Source of the DNA: Hyphomicrobiales bacterium
GTDB taxonomy: Bacteria > Pseudomonadota > Alphaproteobacteria > Rhizobiales > S144-23
NCBI GenBank assembly: GCA_015494375.1
Contig: WGBL01000061.1
Location: forward strand, 1-6,045
Direction: 5' to 3'
DNA: 6,045 bases
Below the pieces are notes generated by a model. It saw only the letters and a list, made by a program, of their open reading frames with translations. It had not been told where the DNA came from and made no database searches. This document shows, one piece after another, positions 1 to 5,148 of this stretch. Positions within the stretch are counted from its first letter, which is position 1, and each line of letters starts with the position of its first letter. Both the position numbers and the translations under genes were made by a program.

Positions 1-1
1 C

Positions 2-748
2 AATGGTGAGGGTGTGGCTACGGGCCTCCACCTCTATGAGGGGATTGGCGCGGGGGGCGACGAGGGCGCACACGCGCGCCGCGTTCGTGAAAAAGGCGAG
101 CAAGGCGACAAAGGCAAGAGGGGCGAGAGGGGCAAGGCAGAGGGCAGCGAGGACGATAACGAAGAAGGCGCAACCGACGCAGCCCCTTGCGGTGTGCGCA
201 GCGGCGCCGGGAACTGGCCCGGAAACGCGCCCGGAAACTGGAATGTGGCCCGGGTTGCGGCGCGATTGAGTGGCGCTCCGGTTGTGCTCCTCGAATGGGC
301 CTGGCGGGAGCGCGGGCTTATCCTGCGGCGCGATCTCGCGCCGCGCCCCCAGGGCTTGACCGATCTCAAGGGCCTCAGAATTGTGCCCCGTCAGCCCACG
401 GCCGGCAGCCAGTTGCTCTTCGAGCAGCTGTGCGCTCTCGAAGGCCTGTGCTCTGATGAACTCGACTTCATGACACCCGAGCGCAACGAGACCGATGCCG
501 CGCTGGCTGTGGCCGAGGGCCGGGGCGATGTCGCCTTCGGCCTCAAAAGCGTTGCCGCCCAGCTGGGGCTTGGCTTTGTGCCCATCGTCCGCGAGCGCTT
601 CGATTTGCTGGTCGCGCGCCGGGCCTGGTTCGAGCCGGCGCTGCAGCGCCTCGACCGTTTCTGCCGCAGCGAGGCCTTTCGCAAGCGGGCGGCGTCGCTT
701 GATGGCTATGACGTCTCGGGCTATGGCCGCGTGCACTTCAACGGTTGA
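2..748 (+). CDS. PBP-like substrate-binding domain protein, probable C-terminal part of an HTH regulator (5' partial)
   Basis: The reading frame is open to the left edge, so the N-terminus is missing; the visible part is 248 residues. It resembles the PBP-like substrate-binding domain (molybdate-type periplasmic-binding fold) that in many bacteria follows an N-terminal helix-turn-helix. The supporting stretches are VATGLHLYE near the start, NWNVARVAARLSGAPVVLLE with RERGLIL from about residue 79, then LTDLKGLRIVPRQPTAGSQL, a DAALAVAEGRGDVAFGLK segment, and the closing GYDVSGYGRVHF. In this family the domain senses a small ligand, possibly an oxyanion, in the cytoplasm; the ligand here is unknown. 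The loop between HLYE and NWNV, normally a few residues, is swollen by about 65 low-complexity residues (about 14-78). The HTH cannot be seen, so the regulator role is inferred from the family. A GTG at 14 could be mistaken for a start, but conserved domain sequence already precedes it. No operon partner is visible downstream. Confidence 0.75.
   Translation, partial: NGEGVATGLHLYEGIGAGGDEGAHARRVREKGEQGDKGKRGERGKAEGSEDDNEEGATDAAPCGVRSGAGNWPGNAPGNWNVARVAARLSGAPVVLLEWAWRERGLILRRDLAPRPQGLTDLKGLRIVPRQPTAGSQLLFEQLCALEGLCSDELDFMTPERNETDAALAVAEGRGDVAFGLKSVAAQLGLGFVPIVRERFDLLVARRAWFEPALQRLDRFCRSEAFRKRAASLDGYDVSGYGRVHFNG
95..139 (+). repeat. Collagen-like 9-bp coding repeat (five Gly-X-Y triplets)
   Basis: Five successive 9-base units, each starting GGC, encode GEQ GDK GKR GER GKA within the low-complexity insert of the PBP-like protein. 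All five keep frame. The length is far too short for a stable collagen helix, so I read it as a small coding-repeat expansion tolerated in a surface loop. Confidence 0.8.
209..244 (+). repeat. 12-bp coding tandem repeat, three units
   Basis: Three 12-base units encode GNWP, GNAP and GNWN. The last unit runs straight into the conserved NWNV segment of the PBP-like domain, as if the edge of the domain had been copied outward into the loop. The repeat keeps the reading frame. Confidence 0.75.
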
Positions 749-765
749 TGGTCAACGGTTGATGG
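738..765 (+). repeat. 14-bp perfect tandem duplication over a stop codon
   Basis: TCAACGGTTGATGG occurs twice in a row (738-751 and 752-765). The first copy carries the TGA stop (746-748) of the PBP-like gene. The unit length is not a multiple of three, so the second TGA is out of frame. Confidence 0.9.
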
Positions 766-900
766 GACTGAGCACTCGAGCTCGCAACACGCTGCCACCG
801 CTCCGACCAGAAGCCGCCCCCCGCTGCCCCCCCTGGCCCTGTCTTATCGAGTTGCCCGCCCTTTCAAATCGCCCTGACCTATCAACAGGAAAAGCGCCCG

Positions 901-942
901 CGCCAAAACGAAAAGGGCCCGCGGCGCGAAGCCGCAAGCCCT
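901..942 (-). terminator. Candidate intrinsic terminator on the minus strand
   Basis: Arms AGGGC (914-918) and GCCCT (938-942) enclose a second stem GCGGC (921-925) / GCCGC (931-935), with a 2x2 mismatch between the stems and a 5-base loop. Read on the minus strand the hairpin is followed by TTTTCGTTTT. On the plus strand only GATTT follows, so termination of the PBP-like gene from this structure would be weak. The minus-strand reading implies a minus-strand transcript from about 950-1060. Confidence 0.45.
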
Positions 943-1060
943 GATTTGGTCCCCGTTGCCGAAAGCGTCTTGGGGGACTGCATGCAGGGGGGCTCGGCAA
1001 CGAGACAACTCCGTTTAGTGGCAATTTCAGCGGGCGTCTATCTCTGTTGCGGCTAAAACA
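905..1060 (-). ncRNA. Possible minus-strand small RNA (speculative)
   Basis: On the minus strand the stretch upstream of the candidate terminator can fold: GTTGCCGA (from 1001-994) pairs perfectly with TCGGCAAC (from 962-955), enclosing the palindrome TGCATGCA (979-986). Together with the terminal hairpin this gives a compact structured transcript of roughly 100-150 nt. I do not recognise a known RNA family, see no clear promoter, and cannot define the 5' end, so the boundaries are nominal. Confidence 0.25.
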
Positions 1061-1262
1061 CATTCGCCGACCTTAATCGGGGACAGGGCGCATTTCTTGC
1101 TGGGCCTGTTGTAAACGACGACACCAACACGAGATAGATAAAGGGAACCGTCCTTGATTGAGCGCCTGTCTAAACTCGATGGCCCGACAGCACACGCTGA
1201 GCAAGGCTGAGCAAGAACGTGAACGCCACATGAACGGCGAATTCATTATCGGCACATCTGCT

Positions 1263-1293
1263 TTGTGCTCAAGATCGGGGGCCGATTGCACAA
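1263..1293. promoter_or_regulatory. Nested inverted repeat upstream of the LprI-like gene
   Basis: TTGTGC (1263-1268) pairs with GCACAA (1288-1293), and inside it ATCGG (1274-1278) pairs with CCGAT (1282-1286) around a 3-base loop. There is a 5-base bulge on one side and 1 base on the other. It lies about 160 bases before the start codon at 1455. It could be an operator or a leader hairpin; no regulator is identified. Confidence 0.25.
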
Positions 1294-1440
1294 GATTCTA
1301 CGGCAAGGGCATGATGAGGCGAAAGCTCTGCCGCCTTTCGAGCAGGGCGGAAATGGGCGAAGGGGCCCGCCTTGAGACCCTTGCGACAAAGAACGCGGCT
1401 TGAGTGGAAATGCGCCCGCATGCCGCCGAACTCAAACTCG

Positions 1441-1446
1441 AGGAGG
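1441..1446 (+). promoter_or_regulatory. Shine-Dalgarno AGGAGG of the LprI-like gene
   Basis: A perfect AGGAGG sits 8 bases before the ATG at 1455. This decides the start: the in-frame GTG at 1404 would add 17 residues in front of a complete signal peptide. Confidence 0.85.
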
Positions 1447-1454
1447 AGCGAGCT

Positions 1455-1808
1455 ATGAGAGCCACCACAACCCTCATGATCGCAGTCTTTGCACTGATGA
1501 TGAGCACCGCGATCGCCAACGCCGGGCACCGTTACGGCGGCCCGAGTTTCGATTGCCGCTATGTCACCAAGCGGGCCGAGCACGCCATCTGTGCGAGCCG
1601 CCACCTCTCACGGCTGGACCGCCGACTGGCCTATTGGTACCGCAAGGCCAAAGAGCGTGCGCGCTATTTTGGCCAGACCCGTTGGCTGCGAAACAGCCAG
1701 CGCCGCTGGCTCAGGCGCCGCAACGCCTGTGGCGGCAACCGCTTCTGCATCGCCTGGCACTACCGCATGCGGATCCGCCAGCTCAGAAACTATTACGAGC
1801 ACGTCTGA
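1455..1808 (+). CDS. Secreted basic LprI-like (DUF1311) small protein
   Basis: A 117-residue protein. Residues 1-23 form a signal peptide (MRATTTL, hydrophobic core to about residue 20, cleavage after ANA), so the product should be periplasmic or exported by Sec. The mature part matches the lysozyme-inhibitor LprI N-terminal / DUF1311 pattern: PSFDC (30-34), AEHAIC (41-46), LSRLDRRLAYWY (51-62), a QRRWLRRRNAC stretch (82-92) and a final cysteine at 98. The four cysteines (34, 46, 92, 98) suggest two disulfides. LprI of Mycobacterium inhibits lysozyme, but most DUF1311 proteins are uncharacterised, so inhibition here is only a guess. The mature chain is unusually basic: about 25 Arg/Lys against 5 Asp/Glu in 94 residues, which would suit binding to an anionic partner such as lipopolysaccharide, nucleic acid or wall polymer. 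It appears monocistronic: strong ribosome site upstream, strong terminator about 110 bases downstream. Confidence 0.85.
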   Translation: MRATTTLMIAVFALMMSTAIANAGHRYGGPSFDCRYVTKRAEHAICASRHLSRLDRRLAYWYRKAKERARYFGQTRWLRNSQRRWLRRRNACGGNRFCIAWHYRMRIRQLRNYYEHV

Positions 1809-1818
1809 GACGTCTGAG
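1801..1818 (+). repeat. 9-bp perfect tandem duplication over a stop codon
   Basis: ACGTCTGAG occurs twice in tandem, followed by another ACG. The first copy holds the TGA stop of the LprI-like gene; because the unit is 9 bases, the second TGA (1815-1817) is also in frame, giving two in-frame stops nine bases apart. Confidence 0.9.
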
Positions 1819-1862
1819 ACGGCCGGCAGGCCGGCGCGACGTGAACGTGAAAACGAGGTCTT

Positions 1863-1912
1863 GACGCTCGGATACCCCGGCGCTTCCCCGGCCGACCGTC
1901 CCCCCGAGCGTC
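1863..1912 (+). other. Stem-loop just upstream of the terminator
   Basis: GACGCTCGG (1863-1871) and CCGAGCGTC (1904-1912) form a perfect 9-bp stem around a 32-base GC-rich loop that can itself pair (CCGG with CCGG). It stands 4 bases before the terminator stem, so the two would stack in the 3' end of the LprI-like transcript. It may protect the 3' end or be part of a 3'-UTR-derived RNA. Confidence 0.5.
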
Positions 1913-1916
1913 TTCG

Positions 1917-1958
1917 CTGTGGCGCGTCGCCCGCCCCGCGACGCGCCACAGTCTTTTT
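1917..1958 (+). terminator. Strong intrinsic terminator
   Basis: Perfect 13-bp arms CTGTGGCGCGTCG (1917-1929) and CGACGCGCCACAG (1939-1951), a 9-base loop, then TCTTTTT (1952-1958). It is oriented for plus-strand transcripts, ends the LprI-like unit and separates it from the GTPase operon. Confidence 0.93.
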
Positions 1959-2133
1959 GAAATCTCAGAGCACAAGCCTTTCTTGCACTTGCAGGATCGG
2001 ATTGAACCACGCGCGACACCCTTGCGTATTTGGGCGTTTCGGCGCTGCGGTCCGACGCGGCTTCTACGTCTGCCGCGCCCAGCGTTGAGCCCGGCAAGAT
2101 AAATGCATCTGGCGATTGCGAAAATCTCTTTTG

Positions 2134-2157
2134 GCCCGACGCGTTTCGGGCTAATTT
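2134..2157 (+). terminator. Weak hairpin, possible secondary terminator
   Basis: GCCCGA (2134-2139) pairs with TCGGGC (2146-2151) around a 6-base loop, followed by TAATTTCT on the plus strand. On the minus strand the hairpin is followed by CAAAAGAG, so a plus-strand role is more likely. The stem is short and the T-run broken. Confidence 0.25.
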
Positions 2158-2285
2158 CTAGTCGACATGATGTTGGGCGCGCGTGGTATTGTCGCCGCAC
2201 TTTGGGATCTTCGGGCCACCGTGGCAGGGAACGGTCCGAGAGCGAAAGAAGGTAAGAATCAATCAAGGCGCGACCCCTCACGTGT

Positions 2286-2386
2286 CAGCAGGTGCCAAAG
2301 AGAGACACAGGCCCTGGCGTGCCAGCTGTTGCCAAAGCAAGACGCAGGCCCTGCCTGCCAGCAGGTGCCGACGCTCTTCCTGGCGC
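2286..2386 (+). repeat. Imperfect 36/37-bp tandem repeat, about 2.5 units
   Basis: Unit one (2286-2322) and unit two (2323-2358) align at about 30 of 37 positions with one 1-base gap; unit three begins at 2359 and repeats the first 11 bases (CAGCAGGTGCC) exactly before diverging. Each unit contains GCCAAAG and CAGGCCCTG. Small palindromes lie within it (CTGGC/GCCAG at 2314-2325, GCAGG/CCTGC at 2344-2354). It lies 60-150 bases before the operon start, so it could be part of the leader or a protein-binding array. Confidence 0.7.
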
Positions 2387-2401
2387 ACCGAAGCTGGACT
2401 G

Positions 2402-2442
2402 AAGTTGGGAAGTTGGGAGTGGATTGGGTGAGGATTGGGTCA
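2402..2442 (+). promoter_or_regulatory. Micro-repeats forming the ribosome binding site of the first operon gene
   Basis: AAGTTGGG is tandemly repeated (2402-2409, 2410-2417), then GGATTGGGTGA / GGATTGGGTCA (2421-2431, 2432-2442). The Shine-Dalgarno GAGGA (2430-2434) spans the junction of the two 11-bp units, 7 bases before the ATG at 2442. This supports that ATG rather than the in-frame TTG at 2424. Confidence 0.6.
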
Positions 2443-2762
2443 TGGGTGCCAATCAGACGTTCGAGCGTAATGACAATGGTGTCGCTCTGGTTGCAACGGC
2501 GGCCAACGAAGAGCGCAAGCGCGACTCGCAACCCTCAGCATCAGCCAATGAGAGCGAGACCATGGAGCAGGTGCGCGAGCTTCTGTTTGGCGCCGCGCTA
2601 AGGGAATTGGAGGAACGCATCATCGCGCGGCTGGAGCGCCTTGAGGCGCGCCTCGAAGAGGTCGCCCGCACCAGCAGTGAGGCCCAGAAAACCGCACTCG
2701 ATGAGCTGGCCGCAGGGGTCAAGGCGCTCTCGGCCCATATCGAGAAGGCTCGGACGCGCTGA
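2442..2762 (+). CDS. Small coiled-coil protein with LLFG motif, first gene of the GTPase/OmpA operon
   Basis: A 106-residue soluble protein with no signal peptide or membrane segment, so probably cytoplasmic. Residues 1-40 are polar and low complexity. From residue 41 it has MEQVRELLFGAALRELEERI followed by a long charged amphipathic helix (about 53-104) that should form a coiled coil. The LLFG-helix part (47-72) closely resembles residues 21-46 of the next protein: both have LLFG, then a Leu/Glu-rich helix with ARLERL and an acidic continuation. This suggests shared ancestry of the two ends, or a common interaction surface. The stop is one base before the next ATG, so the two are surely co-translated. 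I do not know a named family; a partner or adaptor for the OmpA-domain protein is the natural guess. An internal ATG at 2562 would give a 66-residue form starting exactly at the conserved part. Confidence 0.75.
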   Translation: MGANQTFERNDNGVALVATAANEERKRDSQPSASANESETMEQVRELLFGAALRELEERIIARLERLEARLEEVARTSSEAQKTALDELAAGVKALSAHIEKARTR

Positions 2763-2763
2763 G

Positions 2764-5148
2764 ATGGGCACCGAGTCGGCACTCGGGCAACACAGTGGCC
2801 GCGAGTTTTCGCGGCTCAAGGCCCTGCTGTTCGGCAATGAGCAGCGTTTCCTTGAAGACCTCGCCGCCCGCCTTGAAAGGCTCGACGCCCGCGCAGGCGA
2901 CGATGAACGTCTGCGGGCAAGCGTTGCCAGGATCCTATCCGACGCACTGCGCGATGCCGAGGTGCGCGATCACGAGCGCCTGGCAGAGGCCATGGCGCCG
3001 GTGGTGGTGGAGACCATTCACGCCGAGCTCGTCAACTCCCGCGACAAGATGGTCGAAGCGCTCTACCCCATCACCGGCCGGCTGGTCTCGGCCTATGTCG
3101 CCAATGCCTTCAAGGACCTTTTGGCCGAGATCAACCAGCGGCTCGAAAGTGGCCTTTCGGGCCGGCGCCTCTACTTGCGGCTCAAGAGCCTTTTCGTTGG
3201 CCGCTCCTATAGCGAGCTGCTCCTTGCCGAGCTGCGCGCACCGCGCGTCGAAGAGCTCTATCTCGTTCGCCGCGAGAGTGGCGAGCTCATCGACCGTTGG
3301 CAGGCGCCGCTCGCCGACGAGGGCGACCCGAAAGGCCAACTCGCCAAGGGCGAGGCAGCGAAAGGTGATGGCGAAGCCACCTCACTCATCCCCAAGGGCG
3401 CCAACGGCAAGGAGCATCTCGTCAGCGGCTTTCTGAGCGCCATTACCGAATTCGCCCGCGAGGCCTTTGCCTCCGACGCCGGGCAACTGCGCTCTTTCGA
3501 CATCGAGCAGCACCGCATCTATGTGCGCGCCTCTCCGGCCCACCTCATTGCCGCAAAGTGCCGCGGTGTCATGCCGCCCGGCATGGAGCGGACGCTCGAT
3601 GAGGTCTTTGTGGCGGTGCTTGAGCAGCACGGCGAGGTGCTGGGACGTGGCGAGGAGGCCGAGCCCGCCTCGCTGGCCGCGGTCCTGCCCGATTTTGCAA
3701 GCCGCCTGCAAGAGGCCTTGGGCCACCATGATGAGCGGGCGAAGTCGGGAAACACGCTGGCCATCGCTTTCTTGTCGGCGATTGCCTTGGCACTCTTCGG
3801 CTGGATTGGCTGGAGCACCTATGGCGATTGGCGCGAGGCGCGGGCACGGGCGGCGGTCGAGGAGATCATCGCCAGCGAGGCCGTCTTCGACGGGTTTCCG
3901 GTGCGCGTCGAGGCGGAAGACTGGGGAGCGCGCATACACCTCACCGGGCTGGCACCTTCGCAGAGCGCCAGGGAGCGGCTCATTTATCGCGTACGCAATG
4001 AGCTGGGCCCCCGCACGCTTGACGTTTCTCTCGTCGCACTGCCGAGCCTTGAGATGGCGCAGCGTTTTCGCACGCGGCTTGCCGCGGCGCAAAGGCGGAT
4101 CGCCGGCCTAGAGGCCCAAGTGGCCAAGGCGGCGCGCGAGACTGATCTCGAGACCGCGCGCGGTGCGCTCGGGCGACTGGGGGACGAGCTGCAGAGTTTG
4201 CGCAGGCTGTTCGACCGATTACCCGAAGCGCGCTCACTCCATGGGGTGATTGCCGCCGTCACAGAGCTTGAAAGCGGTGTCAAGGCGCTCGAGGATCGCC
4301 TTGCAGAGGCCATCTCAGCCAATAGAGCAGCCATCAAGCGTCTTGCCGCCGACAACAGGGCCGCCCTTGAACGGCTTGCCACCGACAACAGGGCCGCTTT
4401 GGAGCAACTCGCGACCGACACCAAGGCCATCGTCGAGAAGGCCGCAGTGGAAAACCGCGCGCGCATCGAGGCGGTCGATAAGGCGGCACGCAAGCGATTG
4501 CAGCAAGCCCAAGCAAAGAGCGCGGCACGATTGGCAGCCCTCGAACAGCGGCTCGATGCCTCGCTCAAGCGCATCGCGGCGCTCGAAGCGGGGCTTGGTG
4601 CGGCCGCAACAAAGGAGAACCTTGCAGCGACGAGACGCGAGCTGGCGCAACTCGTCGCGACTGTTGCCGGCAACGCCGACAAGGCCGCCGCCGCCGCCAA
4701 GGAGCGAGCAGCGCTTGACCGCCGCATCCGCGGACTCGAGCGCCGCCTGCCGGGCCCGCGCGAAAAACTGCTCGATTGGATGGCCCAAAATGCCATCTTT
4801 TTCACTCAAGGCACCACTTATCGCGACCCCGAGGTGGCGGCCCAGAAGCTCGCGCGTCTTGCCCGGCTCCAGCAGAAGGCAGCAAGCCGCATCCGCATAG
4901 TCGGCTATACCGATTTCGGCGGCAATGCGCTCGCCAACCAGAGGCTCTCGCAGGCCCGGGCCGTCAAGGTGGCGGGCGATCTGGTGGCGCTGGGGGTGCC
5001 GGCCGCAAGCCTCGAGGTGGTGGGTCGCGCCGACAACAAGCTCGTGACCCGCAACACCGAGCCTGGAAACGCCAACCGCCGGGTGGAGTTTGAGCCCGTC
5101 TTTGACGGCGAAAGAGCGGCCCATGAGCACCACCGGGCCGAGCCGTAA
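2764..5148 (+). CDS. Membrane-anchored OmpA-family protein with cytosolic longin/roadblock-like segment and long coiled coil
   Basis: A 794-residue protein. Order read from sequence: LLFG-helix motif (21-46); helical domain (47-160) with DKMVEALYPITGRLV; a longin/roadblock-like segment (about 160-292: strand VEELYLVRRESGELI, a low-complexity linker, LVSGFLSAITEFAREAF, strands RSFDI and RIYVRASPAHLIAAKCRG); one transmembrane helix (about 332-350); a BON-like segment (about 365-425, FPVRVEAEDWGARIHLTGL); coiled coil (about 430-665) with five 11-residue repeats at 520-574; OmpA C-terminal domain (about 676-780). In that domain Asp717 (GYTD) and Arg732 (LSQAR) are 15 apart, the spacing of the diaminopimelate-binding pair in OmpA-type domains, and NRRV follows at 771-774. 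The N-terminal half should be cytosolic and the rest periplasmic, tied to peptidoglycan. The start at 2764 follows the upstream stop by one base with no strong ribosome site, which suggests translational coupling. Longin/roadblock and BON assignments are inferences from pattern. Confidence 0.85.
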   Translation: MGTESALGQHSGREFSRLKALLFGNEQRFLEDLAARLERLDARAGDDERLRASVARILSDALRDAEVRDHERLAEAMAPVVVETIHAELVNSRDKMVEALYPITGRLVSAYVANAFKDLLAEINQRLESGLSGRRLYLRLKSLFVGRSYSELLLAELRAPRVEELYLVRRESGELIDRWQAPLADEGDPKGQLAKGEAAKGDGEATSLIPKGANGKEHLVSGFLSAITEFAREAFASDAGQLRSFDIEQHRIYVRASPAHLIAAKCRGVMPPGMERTLDEVFVAVLEQHGEVLGRGEEAEPASLAAVLPDFASRLQEALGHHDERAKSGNTLAIAFLSAIALALFGWIGWSTYGDWREARARAAVEEIIASEAVFDGFPVRVEAEDWGARIHLTGLAPSQSARERLIYRVRNELGPRTLDVSLVALPSLEMAQRFRTRLAAAQRRIAGLEAQVAKAARETDLETARGALGRLGDELQSLRRLFDRLPEARSLHGVIAAVTELESGVKALEDRLAEAISANRAAIKRLAADNRAALERLATDNRAALEQLATDTKAIVEKAAVENRARIEAVDKAARKRLQQAQAKSAARLAALEQRLDASLKRIAALEAGLGAAATKENLAATRRELAQLVATVAGNADKAAAAAKERAALDRRIRGLERRLPGPREKLLDWMAQNAIFFTQGTTYRDPEVAAQKLARLARLQQKAASRIRIVGYTDFGGNALANQRLSQARAVKVAGDLVALGVPAASLEVVGRADNKLVTRNTEPGNANRRVEFEPVFDGERAAHEHHRAEP
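4321..4485 (+). repeat. Five 33-bp units coding 11-residue coiled-coil repeats
   Basis: Residues 520-574 of the OmpA-family protein are five consecutive 11-mers: NRAAIKRLAAD, NRAALERLATD, NRAALEQLATD, TKAIVEKAAVE, NRARIEAVDKA. Units two and three are nearly identical in protein and DNA (both begin AACAGGGCCGC). An 11-residue period fits a hendecad coiled coil rather than the usual heptad. Confidence 0.8.

Larger units (their letters stand above)
749..1454. other. Intergenic region without a convincing gene
   Basis: About 700 bases between the PBP-like gene and the LprI-like gene. It holds a tandem-duplicated stop region, a hairpin at 914-942 with a T-rich tail on the minus strand, a long-range inverted repeat (955-962 with 994-1001), and two further inverted repeats at 1263-1293 and 1320-1340. 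Open frames on both strands here lack family resemblance and show weaker codon bias than the neighbouring genes. I found no clear sigma-70 promoter. The promoter of the LprI-like gene must lie somewhere in the right half. Confidence 0.6.
1809..2441. other. Intergenic region before the GTPase operon
   Basis: About 630 bases. It contains a 9-bp stem (1863-1871 with 1904-1912), the strong terminator at 1917-1958, a smaller hairpin at 2134-2151, an imperfect 36/37-bp tandem repeat (2286-2369) and purine-rich micro-repeats next to the start of the operon (2402-2442). Open frames here lack a recognisable product or a ribosome site. The operon promoter is expected between about 1960 and 2400, but I cannot pick one with confidence. 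Confidence 0.6.

Noticed and set aside
752..1063. Minus-strand open frame of 103 residues
   Set aside because: It runs through the candidate minus-strand terminator hairpin, and its product is Arg/Pro/Gly-rich without any recognisable pattern.
1158..1403. Open frame of about 80 residues between the PBP-like and LprI-like genes
   Set aside because: No ribosome site, no family resemblance, weak third-position GC compared with real neighbours, and it overlaps two inverted repeats. It could be the leader of the LprI-like gene.
2286..2386. CRISPR array
   Set aside because: Units of 36-37 bp are directly adjacent and imperfect, with no unique spacers and no cas genes.
2641..2763. Upstream TTG start for the OmpA-family protein
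   Set aside because: It would overlap the 106-aa gene by 122 bases and add a Ser/Arg/Pro-rich stretch unlike the rest; the ATG at 2764 begins just before the LLFG motif.
5090..5122. Upstream TTG start for the GTPase
   Set aside because: Adds 11 residues before a normal short N-terminus; ATG 5123 has a reasonable purine-rich site and gives the usual P-loop position near residue 14.
2764..5148. MotB flagellar stator or Pal lipoprotein
   Set aside because: MotB has an N-terminal membrane helix and no large cytosolic half, and no motA precedes it; Pal has a lipobox. Here the membrane helix lies at about residue 332 and there is no lipobox.
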